Part shown: positions 9,065-17,588 of the stretch, piece after piece
Layout of the letters: every line of letters starts with the position of its first letter
Numbering within the stretch: the first letter of the stretch is position 1
NCBI RefSeq assembly: GCF_004698125.1
Contig: NZ_ML214298.1
Span: forward strand, 1 to 64,000
Reading direction: 5' to 3'
DNA length: 64,000 bases
Origin: Halosimplex halophilum
GTDB lineage: Archaea; Halobacteriota; Halobacteria; Halobacteriales; Haloarculaceae
The notes under the pieces: model-generated
The model's database searches: none
What the model was told of the DNA's origin: nothing
The model's input: only the letters and a program-made list of their open reading frames with translations
Position numbers and translations under genes: made by a program

Positions 9065-9490
9065 CGTCGACGGCTGCGGGAGGTGAGACGACAGCAACCG
9101 CAGACGGCAGCGAGAGAACTACCGCAAACAGCGTGAAAGCCCCCGCGTGCCCCGGTCGCGCGCCTCGCTGCGCGCTTCACTCGCTCCGCTCGCTCCAGTG
9201 CTTACGTCGTCGTGCTTCCCGGAGCACGCGGCCCCTTTCATTCCCGCCCGCGTCGACCGGTCGGTCAGTCTGTGCGGGCGGGAATGAAAGGGGCCGCCGT
9301 CTCGACGAACCCGGCCGATGCAAGCACCGCAGGCCGAAGGCCGAGGAGCGCAGCGAGGTCGTCGGGCGGCTGCGCCGCCCGGCTGCCCGAGGGACCTTCG
9401 GTCCTCGCTGCCCGGGAGTCGAGACGGCGGGGGCTTTCACGCTGTTCGCGGTTGCGGTCGGAGTTCCCGAGCTGTCGACGAGGATGCCGG
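9065..9490. repeat. Fold-back repeat element, family 1, copy 1
   Basis: Non-coding DNA filling most of the 560-base gap between two divergent genes. The ends are inverted repeats: left ACCGCAAACAGCGTGAAAGC (9121-9140) against right GCTTTCACGCTGTTCGCGGT (9433-9452), with weaker pairing continuing outward to about 9065 and 9490. In the middle are 23-base perfect inverted arms, 9229-9251 and 9274-9296, each containing ATTCCCGCCCGC or its complement. Between ends and centre further segments pair imperfectly, so the whole element could fold back on itself. A second member with the same ends and centre is at 32.1-32.5 kb. No coding sequence or transposase is seen. Confidence 0.75.
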
Positions 9491-9570
9491 ATTGCGAAGT
9501 CCCCACTTTGCGAGCGGATTCGGCCACACCTAGGCGTGGATTTAATTGCGCAGGGGGCATGGTGGCGGAC

Positions 9571-9957
9571 ATGGACATCCGGGACGCAGTCGAGGCGGAC
9601 GCGGACCGGCTGGCGGAGCTCACGGGGTCGCCCCAGGACGTGATGCGCAACCTCGTCCACGACCGGACCGTCCGGGTCGCCGCCGACGAGGAGGCCATCC
9701 AGGGGTTCGTCAGCTACGACGCGCGCGAGGAGACGGTCCACGTCACGCAACTCGAAGGCACAGAGGACGTGCGGGACCGCCTGCTCGAAGAACCGATCCG
9801 CTTCGCCGATTCGGAGGGGATGGCCGTCGAACTGCTCGTCCCGGAGGACGAGGGCGGCACGCGCGAGTCGGCCGAGACGGCCGGCTTCGAGCGGACCGGC
9901 ACCGGCCCGACCTTCGAGGGCCAGCCCACCGTCCGCTACCGGCTCGACCCGAACTAG
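9571..9957 (+). CDS. GNAT-like acetyltransferase domain protein
   Basis: A 128-residue protein starting MDIRDAVEADADRLAEL, the usual first strand and helix of GNAT N-acetyltransferases. Later segments GFVSYDAREETVHVTQLEGT and FADSEGMAVELLVPED fit the central strands, but the acetyl-CoA loop (R/QxxGxG/A) is not evident, so it may be a degenerate or specialised member. An in-frame ATG lies four codons upstream at 9559; 9571 is chosen because the TTTAATT box at about 9540-9547 would place transcription right at it. The gene stands alone next to the fold-back repeat. Confidence 0.7.
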   Translation: MDIRDAVEADADRLAELTGSPQDVMRNLVHDRTVRVAADEEAIQGFVSYDAREETVHVTQLEGTEDVRDRLLEEPIRFADSEGMAVELLVPEDEGGTRESAETAGFERTGTGPTFEGQPTVRYRLDPN

Positions 9958-10056
9958 CGGGTCGACCCCGTCTAGCCGCGGACTACCGGAATACGGTCCC
10001 CGTACGGTTCGCTACCCGACGCATACTTTTGCCCCGGTCCGGCGTGGGAACGGGTG

Positions 10057-11049
10057 ATGACGCTGGCCGCGCTCGACCGGATCGACGACGCCTATCGGGC
10101 CACCAGCGGCTTCCTCCGCCCCGTCGACCGCGGCCGGTGGCTCCGGCTCGCGCTGATCGGGCTGTTCGTCGGCCTGCCGACCGCGGCCGGGAGCGGCGCT
10201 CAGTGGACCACCCCCGCGAGCGACCCGACACCCGGACCGGGACCGACGCCCGGCGGACCGGCGGACGTGCCCACGGCGGTCTGGGTCGCGGTGGCCGTCG
10301 CGGTCCTCGTCGCCGTCGCGCTCGCGCTGGCGTTCGCGCTGGTCGGGTCGGTCATGGAGTTCGTCCTCTACGAGTCGATCCGGCGGGAATCCGTCTCGAT
10401 CCGTGCCTACTGGCGGCAACATTTCGGCCGCGGACTGCGGCTGTTCGGATTCCGGCTCGCGGTCGGGCTGGCGGTGCTGGTCGCCGTCGCCCTCCTCGTC
10501 GGCCTCGTCGCCCTCGGCGTCTACGCCGCGAACGCGGTGGCGTCGACGCTCTTCCTGGCCGTCGTGTTAGTTCCGGTCGTCCTGGTATTGGCGCTGGTCG
10601 CCGGCGTCGTCGGGAGTTTCACGACCGCGTTCGTCGTGCCGGTGATGCTGGCGACCGAGTGCGGCGTCCTGACGGGCTGGCGGCGCTTCTGGCCGACGCT
10701 GACCGGCGAGTGGCGGGAGTTTCTCGCCTACGCCGTCCTGGCGTTCGTCCTCGGCATCGTCGGGAGCGCGGCGGTAGGCGTCGTCGTCGCGTTCGCCGCC
10801 GTCGTCCTGCTTCTCCCCGCCGCGCTCCTCGGGGCGCTGGCGTTCGCGCTGTTTCTCCTGTCCGAACCGCTCGGGGTCGCCGCGTTCGTCGTCGTCGGGC
10901 TCCTGTTCGCCCTCGCGGTCGTCGCCGTCGCCGCGGTCGTTCAGGTGCCGGTCGTCGTCTACCTGCGGTACTACGCGCTGCTGGTGCTCGGCGACGCGAA
11001 CGGGGCGTTCGACCTGATCCCCGAGCAGCGAGCGGCAGTCGGCGACTGA
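10057..11049 (+). CDS. Haloarchaeal multi-span membrane protein
   Basis: A 330-residue integral membrane protein of unknown function, conserved in haloarchaea as far as I can recall (DUF7544-like). The N-terminal AALDRIDDAYRATSGFLRPV segment precedes a first helix at about 30-45, a low-complexity Pro/Gly stretch, then paired long hydrophobic helices around residues 70-100, 135-185, 190-215, 230-265 and 280-305. The PVDRGRWLRLALIGLFVG start and the repeated VVLVPVV type helices suggest a permease-like or scaffold role. GTG immediately precedes the ATG; ATG at 10057 is taken. It is convergent with the MscS gene (2-base gap). Confidence 0.75.
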   Translation: MTLAALDRIDDAYRATSGFLRPVDRGRWLRLALIGLFVGLPTAAGSGAQWTTPASDPTPGPGPTPGGPADVPTAVWVAVAVAVLVAVALALAFALVGSVMEFVLYESIRRESVSIRAYWRQHFGRGLRLFGFRLAVGLAVLVAVALLVGLVALGVYAANAVASTLFLAVVLVPVVLVLALVAGVVGSFTTAFVVPVMLATECGVLTGWRRFWPTLTGEWREFLAYAVLAFVLGIVGSAAVGVVVAFAAVVLLLPAALLGALAFALFLLSEPLGVAAFVVVGLLFALAVVAVAAVVQVPVVVYLRYYALLVLGDANGAFDLIPEQRAAVGD

Positions 11050-11050
11050 C

Positions 11051-11608
11051 TCAGGCGGCCGCGTCGCCCTCCTTCGTCCAGCGTTTCTCCACCTCGCGGT
11101 TGGCGAGCACCACCGTATCGCCGTCGTCGAGTTCGAAGCGGCTCTTGCGGAGTTCGATCGCCCGTACCGTCCCGGTCATCGACTGGGTCGTCACGCGGTC
11201 GCCGGGGTTGAAGTCGGGGTCGCGCAGGAGGTAGACGCCGGCGACGGCGTCCTCGATCATGCTCGACAGGGCGTAGGAGACGCCCAGCGCGAGAAATCCG
11301 GTCGCGGTGCCGAGGCTCGCCGCGATGGCGCCCAGACCCACGATGTTCAGGAGGACGAGCGCGGCGCCGAACCAGAGGAAGACCCCGATGATCGTCGTCC
11401 ACAGCTGGGCGATCAGGTCCTGCTCGCTGGGGTAGATGCTGCGGAAGAACCGCCGGACTATCGACAGGACGACCCGGATCGCCACGTACGCGACCGAGAC
11501 GAAGACGATCGCCATGACGAGCTTGGGGATCGCGTCCGAGAGCGCGGCCCCGAGTTCGTTGCCCGTCTCGGTCGCGAGGTCGACGGCAAACTCGACTGGC
11601 GTCTGCAT
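11051..11608 (-). CDS. Mechanosensitive channel of the MscS family
   Basis: A 185-residue small-conductance mechanosensitive channel homologue that would release osmolytes on hypo-osmotic shock. Helices lie at about residues 25-50, 65-90 and 95-120. The last contains GALGVSYALSS-like pore packing (ATGFLALGVSYALSSMIEDA), followed by the beta domain signature FNPGDRVTTQSMTGTVRAIE and LDDGDTVVLANREV. It is shorter than full MscS because the C-terminal alpha/beta cage is missing, which is common in short archaeal members. ATG at 11608 (MQTPVEF) is preferred to one nine codons upstream. Confidence 0.88.
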   Translation of the reverse strand: MQTPVEFAVDLATETGNELGAALSDAIPKLVMAIVFVSVAYVAIRVVLSIVRRFFRSIYPSEQDLIAQLWTTIIGVFLWFGAALVLLNIVGLGAIAASLGTATGFLALGVSYALSSMIEDAVAGVYLLRDPDFNPGDRVTTQSMTGTVRAIELRKSRFELDDGDTVVLANREVEKRWTKEGDAAA

Positions 11609-11831
11609 AGCGACCCCATTGGACCGACGGTCCAAGAGTGTCGGGGGCGGTTCGACCCGAAACGAGGGGCGAAGCGACGGCAGAGCGGCGCGGTGCCGTG
11701 GCGGTGGTGGGCGGTGGCTGTGCGGTCGCGGTTAGCAGTGGCGAGGCGGTAGTCGAACGTCCGGCGCGGAGCGCCGGTTCGCCGGACGCGAGCGAACGAA
11801 GTGAGCGAGTCGTCCGGTTTGTTCACCCATG

Positions 11832-11893
11832 TTTTTGCCGCCCGGGTTCCCGCAGCGCGCCCAAGGCGCGCGAGGAAACCCGGGTGGGAAAAA
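11832..11893. terminator. Bidirectional hairpin flanked by T-tracts
   Basis: A strong inverted repeat (CCCGGGTT ... AACCCGGG with an inner GCGCGC/GCGCGC pair) has TTTTT on its left edge and AAAAA on its right, so each strand has a U-run. It lies 6 bases past the stop of the SWIM gene on the minus strand, where it would act as that gene's terminator. Nothing else gene-like is seen in 11640-11830. Confidence 0.6.
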
Positions 11894-11898
11894 GATGG

Positions 11899-12246
11899 TC
11901 ACAGGAACTCGCGGACCTCCGAGTACCACATGTCGTGGTGGTCCTCGGCGCCGACGGCGCGGGCGATCCGGACGGCGATGGCGTGCCAGCAGAGTTCCTC
12001 GGGGTCGTCGTCGTCGAGGTTGTACTCGGCGTCCTTGCAGTCACAGGAGTCGTCCTCGATCACGTACTCGTCGTCGTGGCCGACGACGACGGTGAAGTCG
12101 CGGTACTCCTTGACGCGCCGCTCGGAGACCGCGTCGATGGCGCGCGCGCCGCGCTCGCCGTGGAGGTCGAGGATCCGGTCGACGGCCTCGGGGGTGAGTT
12201 CGCCCCGGTCGGCGAGCGCGGCCTCCCAGCGGTCGACCGCGTTCAC
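11899..12246 (-). CDS. SWIM zinc-finger domain protein
   Basis: A 115-residue protein. The C-terminal half has a SWIM-type metal site: the CDCKDAEYN motif followed after a short acidic loop by LCWHAIAVRIARA, i.e. CxC ... CxH. The N-terminal half (ALADRGELTPEAVDRILDLH) is helical. Small SWIM proteins are frequent in haloarchaea and are thought to bind DNA or protein partners; specific function is unknown. GTG at 12246 is chosen because a TTTAGTT box lies 25-30 bases upstream, giving a leaderless transcript; the longer reading frame upstream reads as arginine-rich non-coding sequence. Confidence 0.8.
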   Translation of the reverse strand: MNAVDRWEAALADRGELTPEAVDRILDLHGERGARAIDAVSERRVKEYRDFTVVVGHDDEYVIEDDSCDCKDAEYNLDDDDPEELCWHAIAVRIARAVGAEDHHDMWYSEVREFL

Positions 12247-12471
12247 GATACTGACGGTTGGAGATACCCGAACTAAACAGGTTCGGTGCGACGAGGAGCG
12301 CAGGCCGGAAACCGCACCACAGCGGCGCCGTGCTCGCTCTCCCGAGCGTCGGCCACGCGTCGGACGTGCGGCAGACACCCCGGGACGACGGCCGGGACGC
12401 CGGGGAACCGTCGGGGGGCGGCGGCCGGACACCCGGACCCTTAAACCCGAAGCCGCGATAAGAACGGCTCG

Positions 12472-13899
12472 ATGAGCACGACCGGGCCGGTACCCGACCT
12501 GGCGGACCGTGCGGCCGCCTGCGCCGACAGGCTGCTAGACAGCGACGGACTGTTGCTGGCGTCGCACATCGACGCCGACGGGCTGACGAGCGCGGCCGTC
12601 GCGTCGACGGCGCTGGAGCGGGCCGGCCTGGACTTCGAGACGGTGTTCAAGAAGCAGCTCGACGAGACGGAGATCGCGACCATCGCCGCCCGCGAGTACG
12701 ACACCGTCCTGTTCACCGACTTCGGGAGCGGACAGCTGGACGCCATCGCGGCCCACGAGCGGGCGGGGGACTTCGAGCCGGTGATCGCCGACCACCACCA
12801 GCCCGCGGAGGCCGAGACGGAGTACCACCTCAACCCGCTGCTGGAGGGGATCGACGGCGCCTCTGAACTGTCGGGCGCGGGCGCGGCGTACGTCCTCGCG
12901 CGGGCGCTCGCGGAGCGGGGCGACCAGTCCGCGGACAACCGCGACCTGGCGGGGCTGGCGGTCGTCGGCGCCGTCGGCGACATGCAGGCGGTGGGCGGCG
13001 AACTCGTCGGCGCCAACCGCGGCATCGTCGAGGAGGGCGTCGCGGCGGGCGTCCTCGCCGAGGGGACCGATCTGTCGCTGTACGGCAAGCAGACCCGGCC
13101 GCTCCCGAAGCTGTTCGAGTACGCGACCGAGGTGCAGATCCCGGGCATCTCCGGCGACGAAGCGGGCGCCGTCCGCTTTCTCGAAGACCTCGACGTGGAC
13201 CTCAAGGACGCCGGGGAGTGGCGGACGTGGGTGGACCTGACCGACGGGGAACGGCAGACGGTCGCGAGCGCGCTGGTGCAACACGCCGTCCAGCGCGGCG
13301 TCCCGGCGAAGAAGATCAACACGCTCGTCGGGACGACCTACGAACTGGTCGACGAGCCGCGGGGGACGGAACTGCGCGACGCCAGCGAGTTCTCGACGCT
13401 GCTGAACGCCACCGCCCGCTACGAGCGGGCGGACGTGGGGCTGGGCGTCTGTCTGGGCAACCGCGAGGGAGCCCTGGACCGCGCGCAGACGCTCCTCTCG
13501 AACCACCGTCGCAACCTCTCGGAGGGACTGGAGTACGTCCGCCGGGAAGGAGTCACTCACGAGGACAACCTCCAGTGGTTCGACGCCGGGGAGGCCATCC
13601 GCGAGACCATCGTCGGCATCGTCGCCGGGATGGCGCTGGGGACCGACGGCGTCGCCGCGGACAAGCCCATCGTCGCGTTCGCCCGGAAATCGGAGGATGA
13701 GACGAAGGTCTCGGCCCGCGGGACGGGGACGCTCGTCCGCGAGGGGCTGGACCTGTCGGCGGTGATGGGCGAGGCGGCCCGGTCGGTCGGCGGCGACGGC
13801 GGCGGCCACGACATCGCCGCCGGCGCGACGGTCCCTGCGGGGGAAGAACAGGCCTTCGTCGACGCCGCCGACGACATCGTGGGTGACCAGACCGGCTGA
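12472..13899 (+). CDS. RecJ-like DHH/DHHA1 single-strand exonuclease
   Basis: A 475-residue phosphoesterase of the archaeal RecJ/GAN group. Motifs seen: HIDADGLTSAAVA (DxD metal site) near residue 28, LFTDFGSGQ near 81, VIADHHQP (the DHH motif) near 104, GAVGDMQ near 168, and the DHHA1 motif GGGHDIAAGA near the C terminus. These enzymes degrade single-stranded DNA or RNA 5' to 3'; some bind the replicative helicase complex through GINS. Haloarchaea carry several paralogues and I cannot assign which this is. It stands alone, with a TTTAAACC-like box close upstream of its ATG. Confidence 0.88.
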   Translation: MSTTGPVPDLADRAAACADRLLDSDGLLLASHIDADGLTSAAVASTALERAGLDFETVFKKQLDETEIATIAAREYDTVLFTDFGSGQLDAIAAHERAGDFEPVIADHHQPAEAETEYHLNPLLEGIDGASELSGAGAAYVLARALAERGDQSADNRDLAGLAVVGAVGDMQAVGGELVGANRGIVEEGVAAGVLAEGTDLSLYGKQTRPLPKLFEYATEVQIPGISGDEAGAVRFLEDLDVDLKDAGEWRTWVDLTDGERQTVASALVQHAVQRGVPAKKINTLVGTTYELVDEPRGTELRDASEFSTLLNATARYERADVGLGVCLGNREGALDRAQTLLSNHRRNLSEGLEYVRREGVTHEDNLQWFDAGEAIRETIVGIVAGMALGTDGVAADKPIVAFARKSEDETKVSARGTGTLVREGLDLSAVMGEAARSVGGDGGGHDIAAGATVPAGEEQAFVDAADDIVGDQTG

Positions 13900-14084
13900 C
13901 CCGCGGGAGACCGTCTCGCCCGCTCTCCGACCGTCGCGGAGCCGTCGGCTCGGCGGTCCGGTGCCAGATTCGTATAGCCGAATAGAATTTATCGCGGCGA
14001 AGTGGGTGACGGTCGTCGGGCGGGGAGAGCGGCGCGAAACGCGGCGGGAAGGCAGTGAGAGCGGAAAAAGAAGCGGAACGGCGG

Positions 14085-14942
14085 TCAGCCGTCGACCGGG
14101 GCGGCGGTGTCGAGCGAGGCTGCGGCCCCGCCGGCCGGGGAGAGGGCGATCCGCCAGCCGTCGTCGACGGGGGTCGCGGACGTGGCGACCCGGGGCCGGC
14201 CGGCGGTGCGGCGGACGGTCTCGACCGAGAGCGGGAGCGTCGGGAGCCGGCCGTCGCGGGGCCGGAGTTCGTAGCCGCGGACGGTCACCGCGCGCGGGCG
14301 GTCCCAGTGGCCGTCGGCGAGCGCGAAGCCGTCGACCAGCCCGACCGAGCGGAGGTGCGTGAGCGCCGCGCGGACGGGCCGGGCGCTCCCCTCGACCGCG
14401 GGGAGGTGTGCGGTCGCGCGCTGCAGGGCCTCCGCCCGCGCCGGGTCGGGGAGCCGGGAGTCGAGTTCGGCCGCCATCGTCGCGAGCAGTTGCAGACAGA
14501 GCCGGTCGCGGTCGGGCGTCCGCTCGGCGGCCGCGAGGTACTCGTCCATCACCGCGCGCTCGACGCCGCCGTGGTCGCTGGCCGACAGCGCCTCGAACAC
14601 CGCGCCCGCCAGGTCGTGACAGTACGCGACCAGCGCGCGCTGTGAAGGCGACTCCGCCGCCGCCGGCGGGAACGACCACGCGCGGTCGCCGGCGGGGTCG
14701 GCGTCGGCCTCGCAGACCACGAAGTCGTACCACGGCGCCCGCGGGTCGTACCGCCGGAGCGTCGCCCGGTAGGCGTGGGCCACGCGGACCGCCTGGACGG
14801 CCGTCTCCCGGTCCGGAAACCGGCGGCCGTCGACGGGCACCGGCCGCTCGCCCGTCCGCCCGCACTGCACGTAGTACTCCCCCGAGTCCTCGGCGAGTTC
14901 CTCCAGCTCCGCCCTGATGTCGGTCAGCGTCCGTCCGATCAT
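14085..14942 (-). CDS. Haloarchaeal protein of unknown function
   Basis: A 285-residue soluble protein without a family I can name (similar proteins in haloarchaea carry DUF names). Its N-terminal half (MIGRTLTDIRAELEEL, then YYVQCGRTGERPVPVDGRRF and FPDRETAVQAVRVAHAYRA) is well conserved in character and looks like a small alpha/beta domain. The C-terminal half is helical then strand-rich. The notable point is regulation: a TATA box (GTTATGTA, 14967-14974) is followed by a perfect palindrome spanning the transcription start and touching the ATG (see 14942-14957). The gene is convergent with the RecJ-like gene. Confidence 0.7.
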   Translation of the reverse strand: MIGRTLTDIRAELEELAEDSGEYYVQCGRTGERPVPVDGRRFPDRETAVQAVRVAHAYRATLRRYDPRAPWYDFVVCEADADPAGDRAWSFPPAAAESPSQRALVAYCHDLAGAVFEALSASDHGGVERAVMDEYLAAAERTPDRDRLCLQLLATMAAELDSRLPDPARAEALQRATAHLPAVEGSARPVRAALTHLRSVGLVDGFALADGHWDRPRAVTVRGYELRPRDGRLPTLPLSVETVRRTAGRPRVATSATPVDDGWRIALSPAGGAAASLDTAAPVDG

Positions 14943-14957
14943 TTAGGCTGGCCTAAA
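14942..14957. promoter_or_regulatory. DtxR-like operator palindrome
   Basis: TTTAGGC-TG-GCCTAAA: perfect 7-base arms with a 2-base spacer. It lies between the TATA box and start codon, covering the expected start site of a leaderless transcript. The TTAGG...CCTAA form is that of iron/manganese regulators of the DtxR/SirR/Idr group, so metal-dependent repression is inferred. Confidence 0.6.
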
Positions 14958-15072
14958 ACCCCGGAGTACATAACAGGGGGTGGTTTCCGACGGCGGGAGT
15001 GCGGGGTGTTCGGACCGGGGAGCGAACGGCGGGCCGTGAGGTCTATGGGGGCAGGTGTCGAGTATCCCGTCG

Positions 15073-15294
15073 ATGGCAGTCGCCGAGCGCGACGCGTTCG
15101 ACCTGGCGCTGGTGGCGATAGCCCTGGTGCTCGTCGTCGGACCGGCGGTCGGCGCTTCGAACCCCGCGGCGGTCGTGGGACGGGCCGTGAGCGCGGTCAC
15201 GTCGCTCGGACCGCTGACCTACCTGTTCCTGCTCGGCGTCGCCGGCGTCCTGTTCGCCGCCTACGCCGTGCTCTACCTGCCGAACACGCAGTGA
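15073..15294 (+). CDS. Small two-helix membrane protein
   Basis: A 73-residue protein with two hydrophobic segments, about residues 9-27 and 49-66, and a short polar end (YLPNTQ). Unknown function. A GTG six codons upstream (15055) is an equally possible start. It is divergent from the 14.9 kb gene. Confidence 0.55.
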   Translation: MAVAERDAFDLALVAIALVLVVGPAVGASNPAAVVGRAVSAVTSLGPLTYLFLLGVAGVLFAAYAVLYLPNTQ

Positions 15295-15478
15295 AGACGG
15301 TCTCGTGGCCGGATCGCCGTTCGGCCCCCGTCCAGAGTCACCCGTCGACCGCCCAGGCCGTAAACCCGATATCGATATACGGAACGGCGGGTGTACGGAT
15401 CTCGAAGGAGACGATGGAGCGCGGTCGAGACGGAGGCGGGTGACACATCTAAGTACGAGAGGCGCTAGCTGTGGGCGT

Positions 15479-15760
15479 ATGGCGACAGAATCGGGGCGGT
15501 CACTGACAGACGACGGGAAGCTGCTGTTCGGCGCGGGGTTCGTGTTCGGCGTGATGGTGACGCTGGTCATGCTGGGCGTCGTGGCGGCTGTCGTCGCCGC
15601 GAACGCGGGCGGGCTGACGACGACGGCCGTCGCCGCGCTCGTCGGCGGTGTCGTCTTCGCCGGGATCGTCGGGAGCGGTCTGTTCCTGCTGGCGTTCCCG
15701 GAGAACCGCACGCGGATCCCCGTCGACGACGTGGACTTCGGGATCGGCGACGAGGAGTGA
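15479..15760 (+). CDS. Small membrane protein, two helices
   Basis: A 93-residue protein starting MATESGRSLTDDGKLLFGAG, with a first helix at about 17-40 and a second at about 48-70, and an acidic tail ending DDVDFGIGDEE. The layout resembles haloarchaeal DUF-type small inner-membrane proteins; I do not recognise a function. A CTAAGTA box lies about 30 bases upstream. Confidence 0.65.
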   Translation: MATESGRSLTDDGKLLFGAGFVFGVMVTLVMLGVVAAVVAANAGGLTTTAVAALVGGVVFAGIVGSGLFLLAFPENRTRIPVDDVDFGIGDEE

Positions 15761-15891
15761 ACGGACCGCCCGGGAGGGGCCGTCCGAGCGCGAGCGAGCG
15801 GCCGGAGGCGGCCCGGGCGAGCGGCCGGAAGGCAGCGCGAGCGAGCGCCGAGACGGACGACTTTTGTCGGCGGTGGTCGTGGTCTCGGGCA

Positions 15892-16218
15892 ATGGCCGAG
15901 TTCGACCCCGAGAAGTTCGAGGACAAGTACGCGAACTACTTCACCGAGCTGCAGCGCGCCTACAAGGGCGCCTTCGAGACGATGAACGACCGCTACGACT
16001 CGGAGCTGATCCACGCCATCGACCAGCAGATCCTCGCCGAGAGCGAGCCGTTCTACGAGGGCGACGGGCAGTTCCGGATCGAACTCCCCGAGGACCCCCA
16101 CGAGCGGCTCTCCGGTGTCCTCGTCGCCGACGACGAGAAGGTCGAGACGATCCTGGAGCGGTACGTCGAGGAGATCGAGGCCGAGATCCGGTCGGTGTTC
16201 GGCTTCGACGGGGAGTGA
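15892..16218 (+). CDS. Haloarchaeal DUF5783-type protein
   Basis: A 108-residue acidic soluble protein: MAEFDPEKFEDKYANYFTEL opens it, followed by AYKGAFETMNDRYDSELIHA and a C-terminal helix ILERYVEEIEAEIRSVFGF. I recall this as a small family restricted to haloarchaea with no known role. The reading frame is open for 45 more codons upstream, but that part is arginine/alanine-rich; the ATG at 15892 begins the conserved region and overlaps no other gene. Confidence 0.75.
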   Translation: MAEFDPEKFEDKYANYFTELQRAYKGAFETMNDRYDSELIHAIDQQILAESEPFYEGDGQFRIELPEDPHERLSGVLVADDEKVETILERYVEEIEAEIRSVFGFDGE

Positions 16219-16311
16219 CCGCGTCTCGACGGCGATAGCCGCGGCTCCTGACGGGCGTGTGCGACCGGTTCTCGCGGGACACTTATCTCCGCGCGCGGCG
16301 AAACAGGCGTG

Positions 16312-17232
16312 ATGTTCGTCGGCCACGCCTGTCTCGCGTTCGCGGTCGCCGCCGTCGGCGCCGACCGCCTCGGGTGGTCCCGCGAGCGCGCGCTGGGGGT
16401 GGCCGCCCTCGCGGCGCTGTTCGCCACCCTGCCCGACGTGGACGTGGTCTACGGCCTGTCCGGGCTGGTCGCGCCCGCGGCGGGCGCGGGGCCCGTCCCC
16501 GTCGAGTCGTTCTGGGCGGCCGGCAACCGCGTCCACCGCGGGGTCACCCACGCCCTGCCCGTCGCCGCGGTCGTCACCGCCGCCGTCTGGCTCGGCGGTC
16601 GAACCGGGATCCCCTCCCGAGCGGCCGGCGCGGCGCTGCTCGCGGGGCTCGTGGCGCTCGTCGCTGCCGTCGGGGGCGGGCTCGCCGCCGCGGTGGCGGC
16701 GCTGTTCGTCTGCTGCGTGGGCGCGGTCGTCGTCCTCGCCCGTCGGCGGGGCGTCGCGCCCCGGGTGCTCGCGGGCGCGGCGCTCGTGGGCCTGTTCACC
16801 CACCCGTTCGGCGACCTGCTCACCGGCGAGCCGCCGGCCCTGCTGTACCCCTTCGAGGCGACGCTGGTCGCCGAGCGGGTCGTCCTCTCGACGGACCCGA
16901 CGCTGCACCTGCTCGGCGCGTTCGGGGTCGAACTCGCGACGGTCTGGCTGGCGCTGGCCGCCTACTTCCGGATCTCCGGCGAGCGGCCGACCGCCCACGT
17001 CGACCGCCGGGCGGTGCTGGGCGTGGCCTACGCGGGCGCGGCGCTCGCCCTCCCCGCGCCCACGCTGGAGGTGTCCTATCACTTCGTGTTCAGCGTCCTC
17101 GCCGTGGGGGTCGTCGGGGTCGCGCCGCCGTCGCCCGACCGGCTCCGGACCTGGCGGGCCGGCGTGACCGCGCTCGCGGCGGTCAGCCTCGCCGCCGTCG
17201 CCTACGCGGCCGTCTACCTGACGGTCGGCTGA
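16312..17232 (+). CDS. Membrane-bound metal-dependent hydrolase (DUF457/YdjM type)
   Basis: A 306-residue membrane protein. The N terminus [20 protein letters not shown] carries the conserved GHAxxxF histidine; [14 protein letters not shown] gives the acidic LPDxD motif near residue 45; HRGVTHALP near residue 80 and [12 protein letters not shown] near residue 165 add the metal-binding HRGxTH and HPxxD motifs of this family. The remainder is about eight hydrophobic helices. Family members are annotated as inner-membrane-bound metal-dependent hydrolases, but the substrate is unknown. GTG immediately precedes the ATG; the ATG is taken. Confidence 0.82.
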   Translation: MFVGHACLAFAVAAVGADRLGWSRERALGVAALAALFATLPDVDVVYGLSGLVAPAAGAGPVPVESFWAAGNRVHRGVTHALPVAAVVTAAVWLGGRTGIPSRAAGAALLAGLVALVAAVGGGLAAAVAALFVCCVGAVVVLARRRGVAPRVLAGAALVGLFTHPFGDLLTGEPPALLYPFEATLVAERVVLSTDPTLHLLGAFGVELATVWLALAAYFRISGERPTAHVDRRAVLGVAYAGAALALPAPTLEVSYHFVFSVLAVGVVGVAPPSPDRLRTWRAGVTALAAVSLAAVAYAAVYLTVG

Positions 17233-17299
17233 GTCGCGCCGCGAGCCGCCGTTCCCGATCCTGCAAAAGTTAAAACGTCTCCCGAGACAACGGACGGGT

Positions 17300-17587
17300 A
17301 TGAGCGACAACGAGGGCCGAACGGACCTGCGGATGCCGGACGACGACGAGGTGTTCGCCGTCGTCACGGAGATGCTCGGGGCGAACCGGGTGGAGGTACG
17401 CTGCATGGACGGGACAAACCGGACGGCGCGCATCCCCGGCAAGATGCAAAAGCGCATCTGGATCCGCGAGGACGACGTGGTGCTCGTCGAGCCGTGGGAC
17501 TGGCAGGACGAGAAGGCCGACATCACGTGGCGCTACGAGAAACAGCAGGCCGACCAGCTGCGCGAGGAGGGACACATCCAGGAGTAG
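17300..17587 (+). CDS. eif1a: Translation initiation factor 1A (aIF1A)
   Basis: A 95-residue S1-like OB-fold factor that binds the small ribosomal subunit A site during initiation. The core reads [20 protein letters not shown], then [19 protein letters not shown], then [19 protein letters not shown], which is diagnostic. The C-terminal tail is charged ([16 protein letters not shown]). A TATA box (AAGTTAAAACG, about 17265-17275) sits upstream. It is followed closely by rio1, so the two form a translation-related cluster. Confidence 0.97.
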   Translation: MSDNEGRTDLRMPDDDEVFAVVTEMLGANRVEVRCMDGTNRTARIPGKMQKRIWIREDDVVLVEPWDWQDEKADITWRYEKQQADQLREEGHIQE

Positions 17588-17588
17588 C

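Noticed and set aside
9007-9180. N-terminal extension of the FGE-family protein
   Set aside because: The extra 58 codons come from the edge of the fold-back repeat and read as arginine/cysteine-rich non-protein sequence; GTG at 9006 is a better start.
12535-14865. 776-codon minus-strand ORF
   Set aside because: Antisense of the RecJ-like gene and a shifted frame of the 14.1-14.9 kb gene; no motif.
15043-17526. 827-codon minus-strand ORF
   Set aside because: Antisense to five credible plus-strand genes including aIF1A; no domain, off-frame composition.
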